Assembly (NCBI RefSeq): GCF_030272615.1
Contig: NC_081414.1
Span: 911,717,009-911,781,008, forward strand
Reading direction: 5' to 3'
Origin: Cryptomeria japonica
Taxonomy: Eukaryota; Streptophyta; Pinopsida; Cupressales; Cupressaceae
Length of the DNA: 64,000 nucleotides
A program made the translations under genes and the position numbers. The first letter of the stretch is position 1. The number at the start of each line of letters is the position of its first letter. Below are positions 10,964 through 21,690 of the stretch, piece by piece. The notes under the pieces were generated by a model. That model saw nothing but the letters and a program-made list of their open reading frames with translations, did not search any database and was not told the origin of the DNA.

Positions 10964-12147
10964 TGTTACTATTTACTAAGTTGTCATTAGTTTTACGTTC
11001 AAAGTCATCCTATATACCCTAGTCGGTTGATACTACAGAAAGATTCAGTCGGTAAGCACTAAGGGTGTCGGTTACAGAAGAAAGGCTAGTCACCGAGATG
11101 ATATATACCGAGTTGTCTACCGAGTAAATTTCCTATGTCCACCGAGTAGCAAAGAAGGTACACCGAGTTAATCTGAACCGAGTGGAAACGTGTTACCAAA
11201 TTCAATGAACCTGGACACATATGTGGAAACATGTTACAAGATTCGAGAACAAGAAACCGTTATTTCATAGGGAATTGCACTTATGGATTTTGAGGAAGTT
11301 TATCCAATGAAATAATTTCTAGGTTTATTCATTTGATAAAACATGTTTATATAATCGATGTATGAAAAAGATCACCACCTTAGAGATCTATATAAAGAGT
11401 GATCTGAGTATCTAAGGAGTGAGAAAAAAAAGATGGTGAGTTGAAGATAAAAATCTTGTAAAAAGATAAGATGTGATGATTGAACAAAGGTATTCAAAGG
11501 TCACCGAGAAGATTTTCAGAAAATAGTTTAAGGGACAGAGAATACAAAAGAGGTCATCGAGTTGATCTATCAATTACCAAGGTATGTTATGAGCATGGTA
11601 ATTTCATATTGAGCACATAGAGTGTGCTATAACATTTCAGATGTAAAGTTGCAGATATTTTGTAAAAGATTTTGATTGAATTATTTTGAGTTGTGTTAGA
11701 AACCTTTAATAGGGTAAAAGACTCTAACAAGGTCTATAAATTGTAAAGCCTCTAACCAGGTACAACATTTTGTAAAAGTGTTTGTAAAAATCCTTTAGCA
11801 AGGTAGATCTAAAGATCTTGATACTCCTAACAGGGTAAGTTATCAGAAATATCTAAACATGTAGCTCTAACCGAGCAACCTTTATTATTGCAGTAGTGAA
11901 GTTGTGGGTGTCATCCCCACCGCAGTTTTTCTCTCTAACCAAGAGTTTCTGTGTAACCAAAATCTTTGTGTTATGGAGTGAAATGTGTATGGATGTAATT
12001 TCTATGATTGTGTTTTGGCTTTATATATTATGAGATCAACTATATACAGTTTATGTTTATCAGTAAGATTGTTTTTAAAGAAAAGTTTTGAAGTACTGAT
12101 TCACCCCTCCCCTCTCAGTACATTAGCTTTCATTGTTGGACCTAATA
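10964..12147 (+). repeat. 5' LTR of element C
   Basis: It begins TGTTACTATTTACTAAG and ends CCTAATA two bases before the PBS (terminal CA mutated to TA). It contains, in order: a cluster of GTCGGT/ACCGAG motifs (11021-11185), a TATATAAA box (11389-11396), a run of degenerate TAACAAGGT-like repeats (11695-11880) and a U5 module ending TTTGTGTTATG (11911-11980). Confidence 0.95.
11389..11396 (+). promoter_or_regulatory. candidate TATA box in the 5' LTR of C
   Basis: TATATAAA lies about 425 bp into the LTR and is conserved at 18200-18207 in the 3' LTR. Position and sequence fit an LTR promoter; no start site can be read from sequence alone. Confidence 0.55.
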
Positions 12148-12149
12148 AT

Positions 12150-12162
12150 TGGTATCAGAGCC
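12150..12162 (+). promoter_or_regulatory. primer-binding site of element C
   Basis: TGGTATCAGAGCC is an exact match to the plant initiator-Met tRNA primer-binding site. It lies two bases after the LTR end and fixes plus-strand orientation. Confidence 0.95.
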
Positions 12163-12209
12163 ATACTCTTGGAAAAGGGTTTTATAGCCTTAAGAGAAAT
12201 ATCCCATCA

Positions 12210-13555
12210 ATGGAAGGCTATAAACAATCATGCAGAATTGTGAATCTCCAAGAAGAATTGGATCATGTTAATCAAGTGATTGCAGACATGCAGAGATAAA
12301 TGCAAAAATCACTGAAAGTAAGAAGAAGATTGTCTGATGATTTATAGGACTCACAAGAGTTGGTGGAACAAATTGAGACATCATCTGAGAACAACATATT
12401 AGAAGAGTCTGAAGAAATGATTATAGAATTGAAAGAAAAGAACAAAGCACTGAATGATCAGCTTAAAGCAATGAGAAGGGAACATGAGTATTTTAGCACA
12501 TAGATGACTAAAAATATTGATGCATTGAGAACAACTGAAGATAACATAAAAGGTATAGAAAGAGAAGAACAACAACTGGAAACATTGGTATCTAAAAAGA
12601 ATGATGAAATCACAAGGATGACTTGAATTCAACATAATCTATCTGATCAATTGGGTCTTGCACATCATGAAGCAACTCTGAAAGAAAATGAGAACCAAAC
12701 ATTGAAACTTGAATTATCAAGATTGACTGATGAACTTGAAGCAGAAAAGAAATGAAAAGAAACACTGAAGAAAAGTTATGAAGCGTCAAGAATGTTGGAT
12801 GAGCAACTAAACACAAGAGCACCCAACAAATCTGTCAGACTCGGTTACAAAAGAAACAACTCTACCGACAAAGGAATCAACACCACTAAGAAAGGAGAAT
12901 CATCAAGGAAGGCTAGAAACAAAGATAAGTTGAAATATAACAAGCCTATTTGCAACTACTATGGAAAACAAGGACATGCTGCCAACATGTGCCGAATCAG
13001 AAAAGGTAAGCTACCAAATGTCACTAGGGCTGATAGTTATTGTTACAATTGTAATAAGTATGGTCACACATCTAAACAATGTAGGACAAAGTCTGTTAGC
13101 AATTATCTGAAGGCAAAATTCAAGGGATTTTGCAAAAACTGCAATAGATATGGACACAATACCGAGAAGTGTTGGTTTAAGAAGAAAAACTACATGTGGT
13201 CTCCACACCAAGCAAATGATAGAAGCTATCAAACTCACACAGATCTCAATCGACAATATACTGCAGTACCATGGGATTACAATACAAGAATATGGTGTGA
13301 ATATTGTGGAAGGTAAGGACATATAAGTGCAAACTGTATGATAAGGTTTGGAATGAACAATCGGAGATCATGGAGAAATCCTAGAATGACATGCTTCCAT
13401 TGTCATAAAGTTGGACACTTGGCTAAAGATTGCAGAGATCAACCCAGAGGAGATACTGAAGAGATAAGAATCAAATTACAGAAAATCTAGAAAAAGAAGG
13501 AAAAAATGGATCAAATAATGAAGAAAGCACCTTACCTACCGAGTTAGGTGCATCT
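12210..13555 (+). pseudogene. gag-like protein of element C: coiled coil followed by five zinc-knuckle motifs
   Basis: Starting at the ATG at 12210, the frame encodes a Lys/Glu-rich coiled-coil region (NLQEELDHVNQVIADM, later EEMIIELKEKNKALNDQL), interrupted by stops near 12298, 12345, 12502, 12625 and 12752. From 12792 a basic open segment carries knuckles CNYYGKQGHAANMC (second Cys is Tyr), CYNCNKYGHTSKQC and CKNCNRYGHNTEKC. Two more follow the stop at 13314: GHISANC (after CEYC) and CFHCHKVGHLAKDC. Such knuckles bind RNA in nucleocapsids. The copia capsid domain seen in element A is absent, so packaging would need a partner capsid. Confidence 0.82.
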
Positions 13556-14086
13556 ACTTCCAATTAATCAATAAAGGTATGAAGGGACTATGTCTTCACA
13601 AGGTTAGATCTTAACAGTTCCTATTTTAATCATGGAAATAACTCCAAATTTTGCATAGCTAAGATGTATTAACATTTCTAAAATTGTATCTAGTCTTACG
13701 ATTTACCAGTGAAGTCGGTAAATACAGTAACCCTATCTAGTCAGTAAAGCATATAAGGAAGTCAGTCGGTAAAGTGTAATCAAGTGCATTTAATGCTTAT
13801 CTTACCTAATAGCACGAAGCCTGATAAGGTAAAGGGTGTATTTAAAGTTCTTTATGCAGTCATTTTACACTTACCAGTTTTCAAAGAGCAGAGCTAAGCA
13901 AATCAAAGGCGATCAAACATTTCAGAGCGAATTCAAGGTATTTTCACACAATCTTAAACGCATTTTCAAGCAAGTTAACTGATCAATATCAGTTGTGACT
14001 ATTTGCATTATATTTACTAAGTTGAAAGCATTTTCTGGTTAGTTGAAACCCTAAACTATTTTATTAGTAGAAATCCAAAGCTTGAA
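13556..14086 (+). other. spacer between gag and ORF2 of element C
   Basis: There is no ORF of note. The segment contains further GTCGGTAA/ACCGAG-like motifs (13700-13770), similar to those in the LTR, and a short leader before the ORF2 ATG at 14087. It may serve as an internal leader for ORF2; that is inference. Confidence 0.4.
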
Positions 14087-17000
14087 ATGGCTCCCAAGAT
14101 GCAGAAACCAGTTGTAGTTGAGCATGTTGAGAAGCCCCCACTTAAGTATTCCTTACCTCCCAAAGTGGCATCTGAACCCGATGAGAAAACTGCATTTTCT
14201 CTTATTCCAAATAGGGTTCTATTGGTTGAAGATGTCAGATTTTATACTAAGTGCCATGTAGAAGAGCTAGGTCATATCGAAATTAAGGACATGTATGATG
14301 AACTTTGCACTGATGGAATCTTGGATAGTAAGTATGAGCATATCAAGGTTAAGGGATTGACCGAAGCCCTAACCTATCCTCGAGTTTTCAAGCCCCAATG
14401 GGTCAAATTTGTTTTGAGCAAAGTGTGTGATGATTTTATGTGGTTAGAAGACCAACCGTTCAAGATCACCAAGGAGATTATTCACATAATCACCGGATAC
14501 CCTATATACGACCATGCCCGAGCACAGAAGATGATTTCACAGAAGGAACCGATAACCTTAACCGGAGTTGAGTCTAATTACAGAGGTCTTAAGCTGAATA
14601 ATGTAATAGATGCAGAACTAAAGTTTGCAATTAGAGTCATCGATTATTGTTTCTTTTAGTCGGCGAGAGAGAACAGTGTACCATGTGTAGCTATGGATTT
14701 CGCCTATAAAATTGTGAAAAAGGGTATGAAAATTGATCTATGTGAAGTATTGTTAAAGAATCTTTTTGAGAATCTCAACACAATAAGGAAACCTAAGAAG
14801 AATAACTCTACTAACACACTAAAGTTTGGGTCACTCTTAGTGTGCATGTTCTTCTATTTTCAAAAGTTCTTTCCCTCAGTTGGTAACATTGTTTGGGAAT
14901 TACACCGACCAATCACCCATCAGATAAATAATTTTATCAATAAACTATGTGATAATTTCAATGAGATAATGGATGACTACTTTAATAAATTTCAGGAAAA
15001 GATGCATAACAGGTACAGGATCCCACCTCAGCTAGTGGAGAAATATAAGGATACTATATGTTTTTAAGTGGACACCGACTATTGTTATGTCAATGCAGTA
15101 GAACCCAGAACTCAATCTTTACCGCCTATGGGTTATGAGATTGATTTTGAGATCACTCAACAGCAGATAGATGCCTTTCTGACACTTCCAAGGCACTCGA
15201 CCGAGATCAGATATGGTACCTCTGAAGAGGTAAAAGAGAAAGTAAAAATGAGCATAGTTGTACCAAAGGCTACCAGGAAAGACACTAAAATGATAAAATA
15301 ATTAACTAAGAAATTTGGAGAAGGTTCTACCTCCACACCTACTAAGCCAACAGGTAGGAAAGATGATCAGCTTTCAATTAATGAAGAATCTAAAGCTCAG
15401 GAAGCAGCCATCACTCTGAGCACCGAGTTGCCAAAGGGCAAAATATTGAAAAGGAAGAAACAAGATATACCTAAGGTATCACTGACTCCACCAGTAAAAT
15501 GACCTAACACTAGATCATCTGCAGTGTCACCCGGTAAGAGGCAGAAAAAATGTTGAATTGCCTAAAGTTACAAAGACTTATAGAAAGTCAACCAGGAGAC
15601 TCATTTTGAATAAGGAGTCAAGTGACATAGAATCTAAGACAAAAATAAATTTCAGATTGTTAAAAGCACAAAGGAAGATGTACACTGTGTTGACAACTTT
15701 TGTGCCAAATGGAAATAATATGGAGGATTCGGGTCATTCAGGTATGTTAAATATGACTCCTAGACAGAAGAAGAAAATAGACAAATAGAAGAGTCAGTAG
15801 TATGTACACTTCTAAAATTCTGAGTAGTTCCATTGGAAGTAACTAACTTTCTTCCAAAAGCATTATACTCTCATATTGACAACAAATGGAAATATGTTAT
15901 GGACTCGGAGAAGCAGATAAGAGAAAGAGTTTTAGTACATCTCTTTCCAGACATGTCGGTAGATGATATTAGAAATCATTTGAAAAACTACCAGACAAAT
16001 TTTCAAGTGAAGCATAGAGCCTTGAAAATGATGAATGGACTTTATCTTGAAGTCGAAAAGGAAACCAAAGAAAAATGGCAAGAAATCTTCAAAATTCAGA
16101 CTGAAGAACCTCAAGGAGAAGTAGAAATAGTTGACATTACTGAGCAAGATCCTGCTTCAACTATTCAACTAGATGAGGGTAGAAATAGTTGACATTACCG
16201 AGCAAGATCCTGCTTCAACTATTCAACTACATGAGGATGTCATGGACACTGAGGCACAGGAAGAAGAAATATTAGAAGGAAATGCCTATGCCAAACTGGT
16301 ATCCAGTGAATCAGTCTTGGAACAGGTTAAGTCCTATCCTCCAGTAACTCAACAAGTGACAACCGAGATACCTTAGGACACAAAACAAGGCAAAGAGGAT
16401 CATAAGGCCACACAAGGAGAATCTACCTCTCAGGCCACAGGCGAGCAAACTTCTCAAGCTCCTGCAAACATTGAAATTGCTACCATTGAGACCCCAAGCA
16501 AGGAATCAACAAAGGCTACAACAGAGACTATAGAAACTGACAAAAGTGTGCTCCCACCAAGCACCATACCGAGGAAGATCAAGCCTCCAAAGCCATTGTA
16601 CTCATTCAACTGGTGAAGAAAGCGAAGAAGCACAGTTTCAAGATAGATCTGTCAAAGCCTATTGTGTTGCCGAATGTTGACATTTCCAAACTAAAAGGGC
16701 AAGCACTTATTGAATTTGGTGAGTTGTGCAAAGCCAAAGCAGAACAAGAAAAATAGATAGCCATTCAAAAGAAGAACCAAGTACCTCAGAAGGATAAAGC
16801 ATTATTGATAGACATGCTACCTGAAGCTATCGTAAGTAAAGATGTTGCCATCCATATGCAATTGGATGAACTACTCACTCAATTGGAAACATCAGGAGTA
16901 GAGGCATCAGAATACCTTAGCAAATTAAAAGAAAAAGAGCTAACTGCTAAGATGATTGAAGAAGTGCAGAAAGTCATTGCTATAGGTAAAATAAAACTTG

Positions 17001-17494
17001 TTGGATTTATTGTTGAGTGTCCCCTCAACTCAAGCACATTATTTATTTATTCCAGAAATTATGTACATTTTCACTTTATTAAAGATATTAAGCAAAAGAC
17101 TGAAGTCACTGAAAAAGAGATTACTGATCTCTCAAATAAACTGACTACCGAGCCAAATTCTATTCAGAATTTTTATACCAAGCTAAAAACTTTTATGGCT
17201 CAACAGTTAGAACTTAAGAATGAAGAGCACAAAATAAGGATGGATATTATGACTCTTCAGACATTATTTTTTCCCCATATGTCATCAGTACAAGAGCAGA
17301 TCAACCGAACTACCCAACTGTCCACACAAGCAAAGGGAAGCACTTTAGATGGTTCGATTTCATTGTTAGGTGATATTAATGCTCAGAATTCTTTAATGGA
17401 AAGTGTCAAGGGTGCACTTACCAACTCTCTCAACGATGCTCGTACTAAGTATAAATCTATTTTTGATCAGTTGCCCCCATCGAATGGTAACTAG
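14087..17494 (+). pseudogene. ORF2 of element C: long non-pol protein of unrecognised family
   Basis: The frame from the ATG at 14087 runs to TAG at 17494, about 1.1 kb codons, broken by stops (for example 14657, 15065, 15299) and at least one frameshift. Regions: an N-terminal globular part (PRVFKPQWVKFVLSKV, then KITKEIIHIITGYP); a conserved central part (KIDLCEVLL, LKFGSLL, RYRIPPQLVEKY, LPPMGYEID); a Lys/Thr/Pro-rich linker; a segment at 15833-16100; an acidic linker; and a C-terminal coiled-coil region (16805-17490). Element D encodes a matching protein. No protease, integrase or RT signature is present. Function unknown; it could be a captured host gene or a capsid-like or accessory protein. 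Confidence 0.8.
16121..16236 (+). repeat. 58-bp tandem duplication inside ORF2 of element C
   Basis: The block GTAGAAATAGTTGACATTAC... occurs twice in direct tandem, at 16121-16178 and 16179-16236, with few differences. Both copies encode EIVDITEQDPASTIQL. The 58-bp period is not a multiple of three, so the duplication shifts the reading frame. Confidence 0.9.
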
Positions 17495-17764
17495 TTTTGA
17501 TGTTTGTCAAAAAGGGGGAGTGTACCGAGTATATACAGAGTATCCGAGTGTACAGATGAAATTGTCAGGGGGAGTATGGAACATCAGGGGCATGCAATCA
17601 AGTTTTTTTCAGCATATTGATAAGGGGAGTATGTATTCAAAGTATGTATTTGAACGAATGTATATACTGTCATTTCAGTCACATTTTGTAAGTATATAGA
17701 TTTTGTGTTATGACTTTGAAAGGAGTTTTGTCAAACATACCAAACTAATGTCAAAAGGGGAGAT
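17495..17764 (+). other. 3' non-coding region of element C with several polypurine tracts
   Basis: Four purine tracts follow the ORF2 stop: AAAAAGGGGGAG near 17508, CAGGGGGAG near 17568, AAGGGGAG near 17622 and CAAAAGGGGAGAT next to the LTR at 17765. The last should prime plus-strand DNA. The repeated tracts match the Sirevirus arrangement. Confidence 0.8.
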
Positions 17765-18958
17765 TGTTACTATTTACTAAGTTGTCATTAGTTTTATGTT
17801 CAAAGTCATCCTATATACCCTAGTTAGCTAATACTACAGAAAGATTCAGTCGGTAAGCAGTAAGGGTGTCGGTTATAGAAGAAAGGCTAGTCACCGAGAT
17901 GATATATACCAAGTTGTCTACCGAGTAAATTTCCTATGTTCACTGAGTAGAAAAGAAGGTACACCAAGTTAATCTGAACTGAGTGGAAATGTGTTACCAG
18001 ATTCAATGAACCTAGACACATATGTGGAAACATGTTACAAGATTCGAGAACAGGGAACCGTTATTTCATAGGGAATTGCACTTATGGATTTTATATGATT
18101 TTGAGGAAGTTTATCCAATGAAATAATTTCTATGTTTATTCATTTGATAAAACATGTTTGTATAATCGATGTATGAACAAGATCACTGCCTTAGAGATCT
18201 ATATAAAGAGTGATCTGAGTATCTAAGGAGTGAGAAAAAAAAGATGGTGAGTTGAAGATAAAAATCTTGTAAAAAGATAAGATGTGATGATTGAACAGAG
18301 GTATTCAGAGGTCACTGAGAAGATTTTCAAAAAACAATTTAAGGGACAGAGAATACAGAAGAGGTCACTGAGTTGATCTATCAATTACCAAGGTATGCTA
18401 TGAGCATGGTAATTTCATATTGAGCACATAGAGTGTGCTATAACATTTCAGATGTAAAGTTGTAGATATTTTGTAAAAGATTTTGATTGAATTATTTTGA
18501 GTTGTGTTAGAAACCTTTAATAGGGTAAAAGACTCTAACAAGGTCTATAAATTGTAAAGCCTCTAACCAGGTACAACATTTTGTATAAGTGTTTGTAAAA
18601 ATCCTTTAGCAAGGTAGATCTAAAGATCTTGATACTCCTAACAGGGTAAGTTATCAAAAATAGCTAAACATGTAGCTCTAACCGAGCAACCTTTATTATT
18701 GCAGTAGTGAAGTTGTGGGTGTCATCCCCACCGTAGTTTTTCTCTCTAACTAAGAGTTTTCACGTAACCAAAATCTTTGTGTTATGAAGTGAAATGTATA
18801 TGGATGTAATTTCTATGATTGTGTTTTGGCTTTATATATTATGAGATCAACTATATACAGTTTATGTTTATCAGTAAGATTGTTTTTAAAGAAAAGTTTT
18901 GAAGTACTGATTTACCCCTCCCCTCTCAGTACATTAGCTTTCATTGTTGGACCTAACA
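17765..18958 (+). repeat. 3' LTR of element C
   Basis: It aligns end to end with 10964-12147, begins TGTTACTATTTAC and ends CCTAACA. Differences are few and mostly transitions at CG sites; a ~10-bp insertion lies near 18091. The TATATAAA box is at 18200-18207. A TSD-like CAGAA follows directly. Confidence 0.95.
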
Positions 18959-19003
18959 CAGAATCTACCCAACATGGAGAAAGATTATCTAACCGGGAAC
19001 CTA

Positions 19004-19016
19004 GGCTCTGATACCA
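19004..19016 (-). promoter_or_regulatory. primer-binding site of element A
   Basis: The minus strand reads TGGTATCAGAGCC, adjoining the LTR end at 19018. Its gag start lies at 10954, now ~8 kb away because of the inserted element C. Confidence 0.92.
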
Positions 19017-19017
19017 C

Positions 19018-21690
19018 TGAGAGGGGGAATGAATCAGTGGTTATCAACAACCTTAAACCTTTTAATCCTGACTATGTGTACCGGTCAAAAATTCCAAGAC
19101 AAGGGAGGATATCAATGAGATAAAAGAGATAATCAAAAACCAAGCACGCACAAAGAAACATCACACAACACCGGATATATGAGGAAAACTCAAAGTGGGA
19201 AAAACCTTAGTGAGAAATGTTGTTGGAGTCTACTGCTCCAATCCAGCCTCAAAATGAAACAACAGTATTACAATGTTTAGGGCACCAACCCCTAATGATT
19301 TATGGGCACCAATCCAAAGGAGCACCAACCCCTATTCTATTATGATCACCAACCCCCAATCTATTCTGAGCACCAACTCAAGGAGCACCAACCCCTAATC
19401 TATTCTGAGAACCAACTCAAGGAGCACTAACCCCTGCACCGAGCACCCACTCAGTGAAATACAATGATAAAAAGCAATACAATAATCTACACCTTGTTAC
19501 AAATGAATTTTGTAACACCTCCAATCAATTCTCTCTATTGGTTTATCTCTTCACTGCTTCTCTACTTCAGTCTTACCAGTTCAAACACTGTCAGTTTAAC
19601 TCTTCTTTGTTTCTCTTCTTCTCATCATTGTTGTTTATCTATTCACTCTCTTTGACTCCTTACCGGTCAGCCTCTGCCTTTCCTAACATTCTCTGATTCT
19701 CACTCTGGACTCATTCACTTTATGATGCCTTCTTACTGGTTCAAACACTATCAGTTCACTTGACTGTTAACTATGTGACATTTCACCGATTAAACCCTAA
19801 ACCTTGCCAGTTGAACCTTGTTTGCCAGATCTTCTTCTTCTAGCTCTTCCTCTCACTTCTTGATCTACTTCCACTTCAGCAGTCTACCCTCCAACAGATG
19901 GATCAATACTTGCTCATCACACTTATCGGTTAAACCCCTCTTACCATTTTTTTCTACAACACATTTTGTCACTTTATGTACTTCTCTCTTGCACTCAGAT
20001 TTATCACTCTTCTGCTCTTGACAATCATCTTCTCTTCACTGGCCTGAATAGAAGCAACCACCTAGATCTTCAACCTGCATATTTATAACGACCTAGGGTT
20101 TTCTTCGTTGACCCAATCCATATCAAATCTGATCGGATCTCTTCTCCGAGATGACAATCTTCAACAAATCAAACTGCACTACCATATTTGATACTTCCAA
20201 TACACATTTACTAAACTTATCAAATTGCAACTTGTTTGTCAACCTTGCTCTTTGTCAATTGTATTAAATGATCTCGCAGTTTCTTACTCCAAATCAAATC
20301 CGCAACTTGATGTCCTGCTTCAATCATGATGTCAAGGAATCAGATCTTTGTCCTTCAATTTGTTTTGAGCCACAATCCTCTGCAACTCATCAGTGATTCT
20401 CATAGTCGACATTTAATGCAAAATTAGTCAACAGCCACCTCACCAACGTACTCTTCACCACCGCACGTTAGCCACCTGGATCCTACATGTCATCTTCCCT
20501 GACATCCACCTTAGTTCACTATGTCGGTTCAGGCTCAAGAAGCGACCAAAAATACAACCAGTGTTTACCTACCAATTCACCTTGCCATATCGGTTATACA
20601 ATAACCGAGTAACCTTCATGTTGGCTCTTCTTTGTTTTGTCGATTGGATCACATTAGTCTGATCACCAAAATTTTCCAATCACAACATGTACCAAGAGTG
20701 ATTCATCATGCTCATCTCCATCTGATAAGAACTTTTCGCTTTGCATCTTTGCTCGCTTACCGATTGACCTACTTACCAGTTGATAATACATCTACCTGGA
20801 TATTGGTAACATCCTTGATGACTCCATGCCATCAATCTCCAACTGTTATGCACCAATCTACATCTGTATTCTAGTTGACATCAGCATCCTTGTTGATATC
20901 AGCAATCCAGAGTTGGTTCATGTTTACAGCTGCAAAACCTTTCCTTCTCCTTCATCAACCAGGTTCTTATCTCAACCGGTTTGTAAAAGTGACAAACTCA
21001 TCACAACTGACTCTTCCTCTTCTGTCTAGGTAGATCACTGTGTCTTCTCTTGTTGATCTGATGTATATCTCTGATTTCATATATAGGAGGCTTCCTCATG
21101 TTCCACTTGGGTCATCTGGTATAAGTCTTCAACCACTGGTAGGAATAGATAGATTGTTGCACTCAATCTGCCAAAAACCTAGTGAAAGTGGATCCTTGTC
21201 ACCTGCTAGCCAATAACTGGTGGAAATCGCTTGTCATTACATTGTGCTATATGCTTCTGGTATTGTACCAATATGACTTCCCTATTTGAGTAGACACAAC
21301 TTCAACCAAACATATAACCTGGTTGAGCACACTTTCTGTCAGTCTTCTCTTCATCCTATGACAGCATATTTATCTGATGGGAGTTTTGTTGCATGACATA
21401 AAACTACATACCGATTGCTTGCACATTCTTTATTGGATCAACCTTGCTTTCTTACTGGTCACAGTCTTATTGGGTTACAACAACATACTGCCAACACATG
21501 ACTCACTGGTTGACATTGCCATAATGCCAACTGTCTTCAATGCCAACTCACCGGTTAACACCAACTTATATACCAGGTACTGGTTTCTTTTCCCCAACAC
21601 TAACATGTATATTGGTGACTCTAACTAGCATATTGGTTGACTCCAATGACCACAAAGTTGGTTGACATCAATGTCAACACAATGCCAACA
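19018..21690 (-). repeat. 5' LTR of element A
   Basis: This ~2.7 kb LTR runs on the minus strand from TGTTGGC at 21690 to CCCCTCTCA at 19018. Its first 850 bp match the partial LTR at 6517-7377. It holds many ACCGGT-type motifs, a GAGCACCAACCCC minisatellite (19275-19445), and the U5 module shared by the copia LTRs here (19164-19220). Confidence 0.85.
19275..19445. repeat. degenerate tandem repeat in the LTR of element A
   Basis: Units of the type GAGCACCAACCCCTAATCTATTCT alternate with GAGCACCAACTCAAG. At least six copies of the CACCAACC/CACCAACTC core are visible, with spacing of 15-40 bp. Confidence 0.8.

Larger units (their letters stand above)
10964..18958 (+). mobile_element. non-autonomous Sirevirus-like LTR element C, structurally complete
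   Basis: Two full LTRs (10964-12147 and 17765-18958), an initiator-Met PBS (12150-12162), and a purine tract just before the 3' LTR define a complete plus-strand element of 7,995 bp. Flanking five bases are TAGAA (left) and CAGAA (right), a one-mismatch target duplication. The interior holds a gag-like region without the usual capsid domain (12210-13555) and a long unrelated ORF2 (14087-17494). No protease, integrase, RT or RNase H is present, so it must have relied on another element. It inserted between the PBS and gag of element A. Confidence 0.93.
6517..21690 (-). mobile_element. Sirevirus-like Ty1/copia element A, split by nested element C
   Basis: On the minus strand: 5' LTR 19018-21690, PBS 19004-19016, short leader, [insertion of C at 10964-18958], gag 10954-9196, 3' non-coding region with purine tracts, and a partial 3' LTR 6517-7377. 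The first ~850 bp of the two LTRs match. The left LTR stops at 6517, where the LINE relic begins. No protease, integrase or RT is seen, so the copy is gag-only. Multiple G-rich tracts before the 3' LTR and acidic/zinc-knuckle gag suggest the Sirevirus (Maximus/SIRE) lineage. Confidence 0.85.

Noticed and set aside
14087-15301. The C ORF2 as an ordinary host gene
   Set aside because: It lies inside a pair of near-identical LTRs with PBS and PPT, and a homologue sits in another LTR element at the same place. A host origin by capture remains possible.
19454-20021. Short Ser/Leu/Phe-rich ORFs in the LTR of element A
   Set aside because: They come from C/T-rich LTR sequence, have no domain and overlap each other in several frames.
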